Source: Silene noctiflora (lineage: Eukaryota > Streptophyta > Magnoliopsida > Caryophyllales > Caryophyllaceae). From it: a DNA stretch of 41,577 nt. Positions 21,496-32,828 of this stretch are shown here, one piece after another. How positions within the stretch are numbered: position 1 is the stretch's first letter; each line of letters starts with the position of its first letter. The notes beneath the pieces were generated by a model. It saw only the letters and a program-made list of their open reading frames with translations, made no database searches and had not been told where the DNA came from. Location: assembly GCA_009801015.1 (NCBI GenBank), contig VHZZ01000475.1, positions 90,484 to 132,060 of the forward strand, in the 5' to 3' direction. The position numbers and the translations under genes were made by a program.

Positions 21496-23236
21496 ATGTT
21501 GCTTCAGGTAACAGATAGTAGCAGGAAACGGAAACTTAACGTGGCGCAAGATACTGATGACTGTAAAGATGTTATCAGTAGTTTGCCCAACTGCGTGCTA
21601 AGTCATATTCTATCTTTTCTCCCCACTAAAGATGCAGTCGGCTCCTGTATCTTATCTCGCAGATGGCAGGATCTTTGGACTGGCCTTCCCAACATTGATT
21701 TTGATGACAGACAGGTGTATTGCAGAAGTATGAATCTCAGTGAAAAACCGATCAGCTTCTTTGAACTTGCTCCATTTCATAACTTTGTTGAACGAGTTCT
21801 TATCCACCGTGATGTAACATACATCACCAGGTTTAGACTCTCTTGTCGTGTGTGGTGTGAAACCCGTGTCAGTTCATGGATTTCTTCTGCAATTAGGCGG
21901 AATGTGAAAGAGCTTGAACTCTTTCTGGAATTACATAATCCGTTTCATTTGCCTCATCGTGTCTTTAATTGCTCATCATTACGGACTCTGAAGATATGCA
22001 TGGAATGCACTCTAAAGTTTCCTAATAATGTCTTCCTGCCGAACGTCAGGACATTATACCTTGGTGCTGTTGGATTTTCTGATGAAGAATCAGTAAATAA
22101 GTTGTTTTCTGGTTGCCCTGCCCTTGAAGAATTGAAATTGATAGACTGCAGTTGGAGTAAACTAGAGAGTATTACAATATCGATCCCCACTCTTAAGAGG
22201 TTGAGGATTGACGAGCTGTTCTTTATGTTGTCTGTGAATAAAAGGAATGATTGCATCATCAAACTGGAACTACCAAATCTCGTGTCTTTCGAATTCCTTG
22301 GGGGTTTATTTAATGGGATTGTTCTAGAGAACCAATTGTCTCAGCTTACTCATGCAACTGTCTTCATTCTCGAGAGACCCTGGTGCAATTTTAATACAAC
22401 GCTGCCACCTGATGTATTTAATTTGTTCACCAGGCTTAAACACGCTACTGTTCTCAGAGTATCTAGTAGCACCATCAAGGTAATTCCCTAAAAAATTTTG
22501 TGAGGTATTTCGTTAAATGGTTTTGTGGACATCTTCACCCATACGGGAAATTAAGGTTGTTGCTAAAAATTCTTTCTATAGGGGTATCTGGGCCGAGCTG
22601 TCAAATAACAGATGATTATATAGTATAACTTATGTAAAACATCCATACATTGGTCTTTGTGATGTTCGTTACAATAAGTTTTTGAATTTGATACCTGAAT
22701 ATTGTGAAAAACAGACTCTTTTTGTTGCGGAGGGATTCTTGGGACAGCTTCCTTTATTTCAGAAGCTGACTCGCTTGGAGTTAGATGTATGCATTGAAGA
22801 CGTTTCTCCTGAAGTTCTATTGAAATTTCTCGTGGGCTTCCCAAGCCTAGAAATTTTGGTGTTCCATGAGGTTTGTTCAGATCCGCTGAGATAAGTAATC
22901 AAGAGTCTTATACTATGAGTAATGACTTACATCTACCTTTGTTTTCAGGGAGCTGTCTCTGATCAGCTACATCTTCATCATTATGTTTGCAGCACGATTT
23001 CCCAACCAAGTTGTAATTTGCCGAAGTTGAAGATGATTAATCTTTGTTTTCTTCACGGTGGAAGCGTGGGGGAGATGTATGTTCTCAAGAATGTTGTGGA
23101 TATTGCGCCGGCATTGCAGAAAGTCTCTATTTTCTGTTGTTCGAAATTGGGTTCAATTGAAAAGGATGAGATAGCTCGGAAGGTGCAAATGCTGCTTGAT
23201 GTCTGCAAAGGGAACTTCACTGTGCTGTTTTCGTAA
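21496..23236 (+). CDS. F-box/LRR/FBD-like protein, gene D
   Basis: Predicted SCF substrate receptor, 475 aa from exons 21496-22479, 22715-22870 and 22949-23236, all phase 0 (AAG|GTAATT..AAACAG|ACT; GAG|GTTTGT..TTTCAG|GGA). The start at 21496 is preferred because the acceptor TTTCAG ends at 21493; an upstream in-frame ATG at 21472 lies in the intron. The F-box is at residues 25-62 (DVISSLPNCVLSHILSFLPT, then CILSRRW). LRR motifs include GCPALEELKLIDCSW and IPTLKRLRIDEL. The C-terminus (LPKLKMINLCFLHGG, then VVDIAPALQKVSIF) is FBD-like but diverged. It has the same three-exon layout as A and C but a more distant sequence, so it is an older paralogue. No stops or shifts seen. Confidence 0.85.
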
Positions 23237-24248
23237 TGATTTGGTAAGGGCCTAATCTTGATTCATCGTTTTTGTTTATACTCAATTATAGAGTTGTAAT
23301 TGCCCTTACCTTGATCTTTTGCCGTCATGATTATTCTGTTATACCTCGTAGTGAACTCTGCTTCCACTGAGCTTTTCCTACTTATTGCAAAAATCTACAG
23401 CAGTGGAATGTGTTGCTTGCAACGAGACGAAACTCCACAGTGATAGTTCAATATTTTTGGAAATACAATTGTATCAAAGTTTTGTAAGCCGGTCAAATCA
23501 TAAAGTCACATTGTATCACACTATCACCAATGGAAGCGAGTTCGAGTTATCATTTTGCAGGGCTTTCATGGTATGGATACATCTGGGAGACTAACTCCGT
23601 ATTTTGCTGTCTTCTAGTTAAAGGGAGAAACTAATTGATTTATATACTGCTGTGTAATTTAGCTTGTCCTTGGGGCATACCCGATTTACTCCGGTTAATT
23701 CACTATTGGACTCCCATACCATAAAAGCTTGCACTCTTTGCTGTGTAATCTAGGTTCTGGCTAATTTATGCTTCTTCCGACTAACTTCGAGTGCTTTTTC
23801 TTCCTATTTTTGTGGACGGTCGGAGCCATAGGTGTTTGCTTAATTCAAAGCTGCTACACTTGAGCAGGTTGGTGGTTATTGGGTCTGTTTAATAATCTAT
23901 CGGCCGCCTTGATGACTTTGGAACATCTTCATTAGTTGATTAGTTTTTCTTGAGCAAAACCGACTTATATCAACTAATAATGTTTTTGTTAGTTTAATGA
24001 TAAGTCCAAGTTATGCCTTCCTTGAATCAGGTTTTTTTAATTATTATTTCTGTTATTTGTTTAAATTATTTTTTATTTGAACTATAATATAGAAGAATGA
24101 CTAGTATAGGAGTCATATTAGTACTTAGTAGTGGATGTACGACGTAGTATATGGTATAGGAGTTAGGAGTCTTGAGTAAAGATTTGCAAGAAAAAAAAAA
24201 CGCTTGTGAAGGAATTGAAGAAGACGACGACAGACGCTGGGTTCAGCG
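23237..24248. other. Intergenic, 3' flank of gene D
   Basis: No gene. Short open frames (for example plus 23385-23594) have no recognisable features. Confidence 0.4.
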
Positions 24249-24266
24249 TTGAAGGAAGCGGCTGAG

Positions 24267-24658
24267 ATGGGAGATGTGAAGTTCTTGAAGGAAGCATTAT
24301 CAATACAACCTTCGGAGTACTTCCTGACACAAACCCCAAAAGACGAAGGCCAAAGACTTGGAGGGAATATTTTCCATCTAGCTGCTTGGAACAGCAGAGT
24401 CGAGTTTGTCAGGGAAGCTATGAATGTACTACCAGCAGATATCCTAAAGAAGCTCCTCTTCCAGGTCGAGGGTAACTTCAACTGGATCCTGCTACACGCT
24501 GCAACTTTGAAAGGCCCTACAAGCCATAGTGTTGTCACGCTTTTTAAACAGATGTATGCATCATTTCCCTGGTTGGCGCAGGATGAGGATGATGGTCTCA
24601 TCAAGCCGTGGTTGGCGTTAAATTTGGAGAATAGGACGCCATTACACCAATTGCTCAG
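24267..24658 (+). pseudogene. Orphan first exon of an ankyrin-repeat (ACD6/ITN1-like) protein
   Basis: It encodes the start of a plant ankyrin-repeat protein: AAEMGDVKFLKEAL, GGNIFHLAAWN, LLHAATLKG, LENRTPLHQLL. It ends TTGCTCAG|GTATTT, a good donor (phase 2). Ankyrin-like sequence continues upstream of the ATG as ALKEA, so the true start may be lost or lie in another exon; an in-frame TGA sits about 45 nt before the ATG. No later ankyrin exons or PGG membrane domain are found before the minus-strand gene that ends at 25365. Most likely a truncated remnant; a far-distant second exon cannot be fully excluded. Confidence 0.65.
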
Positions 24659-24704
24659 GTATTTACTCTTTCTTGTTATCCCATTTCGTTTTCCCACCTT
24701 GTAA

Positions 24705-25364
24705 CTACGACTCTAGATTCAGAGTTACTAAGGTTGCATTTGAGAACTCGGAACTGATTTGTTTTCATGGATCTAACATATAAGCGGCCACCACTCATAT
24801 TAAAGAAGCGGTAACCACATTAGTTAGATATAAAGAACGCTTGTTATCATCATAACAATACTAGATCTTACAAAATTTAATGATCTTGCATTTGTAAGTA
24901 AAGGTGGGTGATAACTGATAATGCGCCTGTTTTACACATACAACGGTCTTAAGTGAGTTACTGGTTTGTTCTCGGATGTATCAAGGAGTGTACAATTGAA
25001 ATGACAGAAACATGAAACTGCAATTGCATTCACAGGTGCAGGTCGATCCTTCATTATTTCAATAGCCTGGTTTTCAAGTTGTATCATTGAGCGGTTCAGC
25101 AAATACTTGTGTAAACGGTTTTATATTGACATTATTGTAAGACCATTTGTAATTTTACATACACTAAACATCGGAATAATTCACAACTTTTTTCATTCTT
25201 CTTTATATATAAGTTGCCAGGTACATGTGCATTTCGAGAAATTCTATTAACAGCTGCGTCAATGTTGGACTAATCCCTTTTTCCGATCCAAGGACTGTAC
25301 AAAAATGGCCGAGAATCCCGGGAGGAGGGAAAAAACACGGGAGAAGGAAAGGAAAGTAGAACTA
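24705..25364. other. Intergenic between convergent genes
   Basis: No gene. It includes the 3' flank of the ankyrin fragment and the probable 3' UTR of the minus-strand GTPase gene near 25300-25364. Confidence 0.4.
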
Positions 25365-28300
25365 CTAGTAATCAACAGTGGGCTCTCCGGCAGTGAGATT
25401 CCGGTCGAGTGACCAAGGCAAGTTAAAGAGCTTTGCCATTATGAATTTGAAGATTTTGTTCACATTTATGTTGTGTGTTGCACTTGAAAAGAATAGTGTT
25501 GCCTTCATTGCCTTTGCATATGCTCTCGCCTGCCAAATATAACCGAAACACACCCTTTAGCACAAAGATACAACTTTTTATCTTATTTGACCGTTTTTAA
25601 GTTTCAAACTGATGAGTATACTCTTCCTAAACAAGATTTGGCCTGGGTGGCAAAAATGATCCCCGGATAACCAAACTCGATAAAGCAGACCTCCCAAAAA
25701 TGACCGTAAAAGTGACCCGATTTACCCAATTTGAAGTGACCTAATATACTCAAAACAATCCGAAATGACTTAATACAGGCAAAATACCAACTCCAAATGA
25801 CAAAGTGACCCAGAGTGACACAATTTGTAGTAATCTGATCCGTAATGACCCAACCTGAAAACGATCAGATCCAAATAACTCGACCTTTACTACAGGGCCA
25901 CTTGTTTCATGTACTTTGTGACAAGATACACATTTTAAAGGCACTGGATTCCAGCAAATGACGCTATTTGGTGGAAATTTGGACACTTTACCAATTCAAA
26001 AAGTAACAACTTTGATTATTATACCTACAAAATTACAAATATACAATAATTGACGTGTAAGAGACCTCTTTCTTTTGGCAACAAATTGACCAAAGAAATG
26101 GAGAATTTTCCAACTGTACCAAGTCTACGAGGCACATACACTGTTCACACCCGGTAACGACATTTCATTCACGTATGTCACTTTCGTTAACAAAAAAAAT
26201 TGAACCCCACTATCCCTTTCATGTATCCATCATGAGAAATGTAATGTGTACACTTCTTAAGTACTCGTGTACTGAAACTCAGTATCACTTGATTGCGTAT
26301 TACTTGTAAATAGTAGTAAGGAACGGAAAAAGTGTTACCTGAGTCACGATAGTACATTGTAAATTTGGAGGAAGCCGAATGAAATCATCAAATTTTGTTC
26401 CGATTAATATGGGAATCGCCGTCTGCAGGAAGTATATTGAGAAACGGGTTATAAATGTGACAATGTTACATTTAATCACGACTATTTCGCCCGTAGTTTA
26501 AAACCTAATTTACCAACATTCCTAACTGTACGATATCAAATACGGAGTAAAGGGAAATTAAATCCCATTATTAGAAAAAATAACTATTTAAAAATGTAAT
26601 GTAATTGATGACAAATCAATGAGAATGAAATACACTCATTATTGACTAATGACTTGAGAATAAGACCTTTGAACTAATATAAATGATCAAAGTAATTAAG
26701 GTGGAGGGCTATATTTCATGCTATTGAGGGAATTGACATGTTCCCGATCAGCTAGTCTTTCTCAAAACGGTCATATCTGATTTAAGTATAAAACAAGTCA
26801 AATACTACCCGAAATAGCCCTAACCATTCTGCTTTTTGTTTCATTCATTTATTTAGCCTCTGTTTGACAAAAGTGACTGAAAAGGTAGCTGAAAACTGAA
26901 AAGGTAACTGAAACCTAAAAAGTTAACTGATAAGGTAGCTGAAAATTAGGAAGTGATAAGATAGCTGATTATATAAAAAAATGTTTGGCAAACTAATTGA
27001 AAAGATAACTGATTTTGATGAAATTACGTAAAAGGTACCTGAAATTTCAGGTAGTTGAAATGGTTACAAAAAATAAGGTACCTGAAATTTTGGTCATATA
27101 AGTTACTTTAACCAAATCAGGTACCTAAAATGACTTGTCAAACACAGCCTTAACCTGTTTTATATTAAGACGGATATGTCTGTCCGCCTTATGATCATGA
27201 CTAAATAACTAGAGAGGCTTTTCAAGTTTTGTACATTCTCTATTGTCTTGTTTCTTCCTACCTACTAGTAAGAGAAAAAAATAGAGATATTTTTTTAGTA
27301 TTGAAATAGTCATTACTAAGCTTATTTCTTTGGTGGAGTTCCACTCATTGATGTATTCTTACATTATAGAGGAAATCTAAATAAATATGAGTGGACCAAC
27401 AACCAAATTTATGATATAAAAAATCCTAGTCCACTTGTAGTTTATTGAATATCAAAACATCAACCACAACAACAAAATGTTCCAATAAATTCATATATTG
27501 TTGATAAATTGATGATTATTTCATGATGATCTAGCTAAAATGTAAATTGGTTGTCATTTCTATTCAACAATGTCACAAGGACATGACATAAAATGGGATG
27601 AAGGATTTGCATTCTGTTTTTTTATGATTGACCAATTTACCCCTTAAAACCGATATAAGGGTTGATCTAAACAATATACACTCCAAAAGGGTTACGGTTT
27701 AAAGGAGGGTCCGACAAATTTAAAACAAAACGTCTTGGTTCTGACGGACACTATCCGTCACAAGCTGAAGACGGATAGTGTCCCTCTCACAATAAGGCAA
27801 GTGGGAGGGCAAGTGGGGGACAAATGGAGCACCCTATAGATAGTGTCACTTGTATATTGTGAGAGGGGCACTATCCGCCTTCAGCTTGTGACGGATAGTG
27901 TCCGTCTTCAATGAGAATTTTTGAATTTAAAACTTCCATGTATCCAACAACTAATCCTGAATGTAGTCTAATAAATTATTGAAGTAAATAAAATTATACT
28001 CCGTTTTAGTCAATAATTTACCCTTCTCTCACTTGATAAAGCAAATGTAAACTATTCATTGAAACACGAACAAGGACAGGGAGAATAATGAAATGAGTAT
28101 ATGTTGTACCTGATTCCACTTCCTTGCTTGATTATACCAACCAATTACACTGCAAATACACAAATAATCATTCACTAAATTAATAAACTTTCAAATCAAC
28201 TAAATTAATCACGTTTATAAGAATATTGAGATACCGTCTCTCAGAAGACCTACCGACAATTTTCAGAGTAAAGTAATTCATACCTATTCAAGGTACATCT

Positions 28301-29169
28301 GCTAGTAAGATCAAACATAAACAAAATTGCAACTGCATCTTTACAAGCAATTGGAATATGATGTACAGAATCATTGTCACCTACATTCATCCACCAAATT
28401 ATATCAATTGTCGGTCCAAACGACTTTTACGATTTTACCTTTCCAACTAACGATTCATCTGATTCTTTACATTTGATTATATACTCTTAACAATTAAAGA
28501 AAACGTAAAGAATCGGAGGAAGTTTCAATGAAATCGAACTTTTTTTATGTCGAAAAATAAAGAATAATTACCGGCTACATCCCAAATGGTAGATGTTATT
28601 CGAGCACCACTAACAATCATAACTTTGTCCATCAAATTCAATCCTTTCATTTCCAAACTTTTCCTCTCTTGCTCTTCTCCTACATATTTAATCTACACCA
28701 TTTCGCAGAGTTAATACAAATGACTGAGACGGAGAGAATAATTAACAAAGTAAAAACCCGAGGAAATTAAATACTATATTTGGTACTCATTCTATCTCAG
28801 TCAATAATTTACGTTTGATATAGTTACGGTAACAGTGTCATTACATTATATATAAGACCGTCGTATAACACAGAACGAGTCGTTACTTACCAGAAAACTA
28901 GTTTTACCAATTTGGCAATCACCCAACAAACTAATCTTAAGATGAACCAAATCCGAATCCGATTCATACCCATCAAACATCTCAACAATCTCAACCTCGT
29001 CCACCATCGCCGGAAAATTCGGCCGCCCAATACGCCGATAATGACCCGGCGAGTTAGGCTTCCTAACTCGTGAACAACCAATAATACTCCCCCATATATA
29101 CCGTAAAATCCGCCGTAGTAGACCCCACTTTATATTAACGTGGACTATTTTCCGGCATAATTGCGTCAT
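25365..29169 (-). CDS. SGP1: Septum-promoting GTP-binding protein (SGP-like small GTPase)
   Basis: Plant homologue of yeast Spg1/Tem1, a Ras-like GTPase of the septation/mitotic-exit network; plant relatives are thought to signal through MAP4K-type kinases. Six exons: 29169-28891, 28692-28572, 28380-28284, 28149-28110, 26422-26339, 25529-25365, all with GT..AG borders and matching phases, giving 261 aa. The start MTQLCRKIVHVNIKW matches the conserved family N-terminus; in-frame ATGs at 29202 and 29259 could add 11 or 30 residues. Motifs: P-loop GDCQIGKTS (83-91), G3 WDVAGD (130-135), G4 TKFD (188-191, in place of NKxD, as I recall for this family), G5 SSAT (222-225). The C-terminal KIFKFIMAKLFNLPW is family-typical and there is no prenylation CaaX box. 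Introns hold a Tourist, a Mutator and a Stowaway MITE. It looks intact. Gene-symbol assignment (SGP1 versus SGP2) is tentative. Confidence 0.93.
26856..27149. mobile_element. Tourist-like MITE, copy 1 (in GTPase intron)
   Basis: 294 bp bounded by TTA (26853-26855, 27150-27152). The left end GCCTCTGTTTGACAA matches the inverted right end GGCTGTGTTTGACAA. The interior carries repeated AAGGTAGCTGA / AGGTACCTGAAA motifs. An inverted relative lies at 30866-31294. Confidence 0.8.
27727..27923. mobile_element. Mutator-type MITE (family 1, in GTPase intron)
   Basis: 197 bp with long inverted repeats (GACGGACACTATCCGTCAC and CCTCTCACAATA on the left, mirrored on the right). The flanking repeat AATTTAAAAC (27717-27726, 27924-27933) gives a 9-10 bp target duplication. 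Confidence 0.8.
27999..28085. mobile_element. Stowaway-like MITE (in GTPase intron)
   Basis: About 87 bp starting CTCCGTTTTAGTCAATAATT after TA and ending CAAGGACAGGGAG, with an internal inverted pair around ATAATTTAC / GTAAACTATT. Confidence 0.6.
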
Positions 29170-29669
29170 CTTTCCGGATGCCACATTAATCTTTTGTCCC
29201 ATAATTATATAAGACTCCTGTCGTGAGTCTTTTGTTTGAAGAGGTAAACGGCTGGTCAAAAAATTTAATGACGAAGTTGAAGAATACCAATAGTTTTGGT
29301 ATTAGTGTTGTGTTTCATGCTAACTACAATGCATGTAGTGATTGTTTTTTTTTTTTTTGAAAATTTAAGGATTTTTTATTTTTATTTTTTTGGTTTAAAG
29401 CTTTAAAGTTTGAAGAGGAGGAATAGTAGTTTGGTGTGTTAAAACTTTTAATGTGTTGGTAGTGTTTATATATGAGGGGGTCCAATATGCCGGCCAACTA
29501 TATCAAGAAGTTAGATTAAAAAAAAAAAAGAAAAAAAAAATATATATATTTATATATATAGTTGGTTGTGTACGTAAATTCTTGTGGATGTATCATGTAC
29601 GTGTCAATTGTCAACCATATTGGGGGCTAATGTTTGTAGACCTATTGATATTATTATTATTATATTATA
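29170..29669. other. 5' flank of the GTPase gene
   Basis: Promoter region of the minus-strand GTPase gene. It contains T-rich and A-rich homopolymer runs (about 29345-29395 and 29516-29540) and a TATATATATTTATATATATA-like run. No other gene. Confidence 0.4.
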
Positions 29670-29946
29670 CTCCTTCCGATCCAGACAAATGGTAACGTAG
29701 GAAAAAAGTGGTTATTTAAGAAAATGTGGAAAAGTGAGGGGTAAAGTAGGAAACTTTGATTGGGGCCACATTAATTTAGGTGGATTAAATATGTAGTTGG
29801 TGAGTGGATGAGTGGATGGTAAAGTTGTAAATAGGTAGTGGATGTAAGGATAATTTAGTCATTTTTCATGTCAAATATGGTATGTTACCATTGGTGTGGT
29901 TCATCCATTTTAGGTAAGTGTTACCATATGTCTAGATCGGAGGGAG
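29670..29946. mobile_element. Stowaway MITE
   Basis: 277 bp, TA on both sides. The left end CTCCTTCCGATCCAGACAAA is matched by the inverted right end ATATGTCTAGATCGGAGGGAG. Internal GGTAACG / TGTTACC extends the repeat. Confidence 0.8.
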
Positions 29947-30235
29947 TATTATTTACGAGTGTAGGATAAAGGTTAGTGATTTATTGTTAGAATACCTCTA
30001 TATTAATCACTAGGTTAAGACATGTTTGATTATTGATACAGAGTATTATTTTATGACGATGATGCTTATTTGCTTAGGAGGGTTTACTTTTGCTTTTAGG
30101 GTGTTATTACCTACTCTGTAAATGTTAAAGGATAAATTGTGTAATTATAGCGATTTGAACTCAATATCACTTGGTGGTGCTTGGTCATTTTCCTAGATCT
30201 GGGTTGCATGATCAAGGAATTTGTGTGTAGATATA

Positions 30236-30323
30236 CTCCTTTTGTCCTAATGTTTTGTCTACATTTGATTAAATACCCATCATAAAGAATATAAAAAGTA
30301 AACAAATAAGTAGGACAGAAGAA
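30236..30323. mobile_element. Short Stowaway-like MITE
   Basis: About 88 bp. The left end CTCCTTTTGTCCTAATG after TA is mirrored by AAGTAGGACAGAAGA before TA. Confidence 0.65.
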
Positions 30324-30595
30324 TAACTCGTTAATTTTGTATAGGTTAGGTCAATACGAACGCTGTTAAATTTAAAAACTAAGAACTATGTAGCTCTTTC
30401 ATATAAGACTCTTTCATACGTCGGCTTTTGAATTGTTAAGTTTTTGTTTAATTATAATCTTGTACCCGGTTCAATCATCTGTTATCCAATCTATTTATTT
30501 CGGCACAAACAAATTTACAAACTCTTAGGTGAAAGACTAAAGTTAATTTGAGTAATGATAAGATTGAATATATTTATCAATCATATAATCTAGTA

Positions 30596-30783
30596 CACCA
30601 ATTCTTATTTCAGACCGTCATATCCGTCTGAAATCTTCAGACGGATACCATTTCCTCTCACAAATGACCCATCAAGGGCAAGTGGGGTGAGCACATGGGG
30701 GTGGCCCACCTTGTCCCCTCTACTCATATTGTTAGAGGTCTTTACCGTTTGAAGATCCGACCCGTCTTAAGCAAGACTTACTC
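30596..30783. mobile_element. Mutator-type MITE (family 1)
   Basis: 188 bp flanked by a perfect 9-bp duplication AATCTAGTA (30587-30595, 30784-30792). Ends ATTCTTATTTCAGACCG and CCCGTCTTAAGCAAGACTTA are diverged inverted repeats. The CCTCTCACAAATGACCCATC core matches the copy at 39098-39284. Confidence 0.8.
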
Positions 30784-30865
30784 AATCTAGTAATATAAAC
30801 GTGACGTGTACTATTCATATCGACCACGACATGAAGTGTAATTTTCAAGCTTGATGGGAGCTTAA

Positions 30866-31294
30866 AGCTATATTTGGCAAGACATTTCAGATATCTGATT
30901 TGGTCAAAGGAACTTATTTGACCAAAATTTTAGGTACCTTATTTGTTTATAAGCATTTGACAAGTAGATTATTTAACCAAATAAGCTACCTGAAATGAAA
31001 TGTTACCTAGAGTAGCATTTGAGATTTCAGGTACCTGATTTGATTTGAATTTCCCTTTTTACCCCTTAAATCTATACTATTAAATAATTATCATATCCTT
31101 TTATGTCAATTCATCAAAATCAGTTACCTTTTTAGTTAGTTTGCCAAACATTTTTTTATATAATGAGCTACATTATCAGTTCATAATTTTCAGCTACTTT
31201 ATCAGTTACCTTTTCAGGTTTCGCTTAGCTTTTCAGTTTTCAGCTACTTTTTTAGATTTCGCTACTTTTTCATATAATTTTACCAAACAGAGAC
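30866..31294. mobile_element. Tourist-like MITE, copy 2 (inverted)
   Basis: 429 bp, TAA at both ends (30863-30865, 31295-31297). It reads as the reverse complement of the 26856-27149 element (GTACCTGA, CAGTTACCTTTT, CCAAACATTTTTTTATATAA) but is longer, with an extra internal segment near 31055-31110. Confidence 0.75.
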
Positions 31295-31297
31295 TAA

Positions 31298-31989
31298 TTC
31301 AAGCAAACATCCCATGACTCAAAATGCAAGTAAATACAAGATTCTAACTTTTTGATAATTAAAACAATAATTATCACTTTAAAAATGTTGATACATAAAA
31401 GTTACTTTAGTTTGGTTACTTTTTCTAAAATACATGAATTAAAATTTATGAAATTTACAAAATTAAAGGCTGTTCTCCCGAATCACAATAAATTGTAATC
31501 ATATAAGAACACTTTAATACCTCCATAATGGAGGAAATTGCTTATTTATAACTTCGCGTAAGTAAGATTTTTTGTCGAACTTCTTTTTGTCTTTATTCTA
31601 ACCAAATAAAATTATTTATGTGAAATGCATAATAATAAGATTTCTATTTCTCTGAAACACGAACCAAACCAGGCGGGCATTAGCAATAAAATTACTTATT
31701 TATAACCTCATGTAAATGAGATTTTTTGTCAAACTTTTTTAGCTATATTCCAATCAAACGACTTTCTTCCGATTCATGTGAAATACTGTACCTAATTATG
31801 CGAATTTCTACTTCTCTAAAACTGCAATTTCTCTTACGAACTAAATGACTACTAGTGATTTAAATTGATGGATTCTCTAGTGAAATTTACTTCTTACATT
31901 TTCTTTTCACATTAACTTCTTAAGCTCAATCCTTTCTATGAGCTCAAAATCTAGCTAGTCATGATCATATTAACCTTTAGTAAAGGTAA
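31298..31989. other. Intergenic with a degenerate internal duplication
   Basis: No gene. Two related AT-rich units (about 31535-31670 and 31685-31830) share TTACTTATTTATAAC, AGATTTTTTGTC and GATTTCTA/GAATTTCTA motifs in order, an old tandem duplication. Confidence 0.4.
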
Positions 31990-31998
31990 AAAAGTAAA

Positions 31999-32450
31999 CT
32001 GAAAATGCATGCGGTGCCCTTGAGGTTTGATATTTTGCCCGAAATACCCAATTTTTAGATCCGGGGAACTTTAAGAGGTCATAACTCGTATTTACGATTT
32101 CAGAAAGTGATAATTTTTTTTAGATCGATCATCTTTCCAAGAACTACGATTTGAAAAAAAAATTATCGTATTTGGATCCCGTGGCTAGGAGTTATTACGT
32201 GTCAATTTTTTTTTGACCGAACAAACTTTGAGTGACCATATCTCTAGGTCACGATTCTCACGAATTCCAAACTCAACAAAAGATCTTCTCAAGTCGTAGG
32301 TTTTCGGAAAGATGATCAATTTGAAAAAAAAAAAAATTATCACTTTCTGGACTCGTAAACACGAGTTATGACCTCTTAAAGTTTTCCGGATAAAAAATTG
32401 GGTATTTCGGGCAAAAAAGCAAACCTCAAGAACACCGCGTGCATTTTCTG
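31999..32450. mobile_element. Mutator-type MITE (family 2), copy 2
   Basis: 452 bp. It starts CTGAAAATGCATGCGGTG and ends with the inverse (CACCGCGTGCATTTTCTG). Terminal inverted repeats are about 100 bp and very similar to those at 4700-5025. The flanking 9-mers AAAAGTAAA and AAGAGTAAA (31990-31998, 32451-32459) differ at one base. The interior is longer than in copy 1. Confidence 0.75.
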
Positions 32451-32613
32451 AAGAGTAAATTAATCAAATAGTGAAACACATAAGCTTGGTAGATCTAGAT
32501 AAAACTATAAAAGGGATAAGGAAGAATAGATTATAAAAGTAGGATGTAGTAGTGCACTCATGATGAAGAGGAATAAAGAGCAAAAACTGCAAATGCTTCA
32601 CATTGTTGTAAAT

Positions 32614-32828
32614 CTTCTTTATCTTTTTTAGTTAAAAGCAATAATGGAATAAGGCTTTTCTCCAACCAATTAGGGCCATAAGGTATCAGTTAGACTTGCT
32701 TGTGATTCCGTCACAAGTTTAAAACGGATTGAATTATACCAAATGACACTAAAATGGGTTGAACTTTCTTTATCTTTTTGGGTTAAAAGCAATGGAATAA
32801 GGCTTTTCTCCAACCAATTGGGGCCATA
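32614..32828. repeat. Direct duplication of about 65 bp
   Basis: TTAAAAGCAATAATGGAATA..CCAACCAATTAGGGCC (about 32614-32680) recurs as TTAAAAGCAATGGAATAAGG..CCAACCAATTGGGGCC (about 32766-32828). The segment between them has a CCGTCACAAG-type scrap of the family-1 Mutator MITE. Confidence 0.65.

Noticed and set aside
21954-22262. Minus-strand 102-codon open frame inside gene D
   Set aside because: Antisense shadow of the LRR region of an intact F-box gene.
24125-24697. Minus-strand 190-codon open frame over the ankyrin exon
   Set aside because: The plus strand encodes recognisable ankyrin repeats and a proper donor; the minus frame has no known motif.
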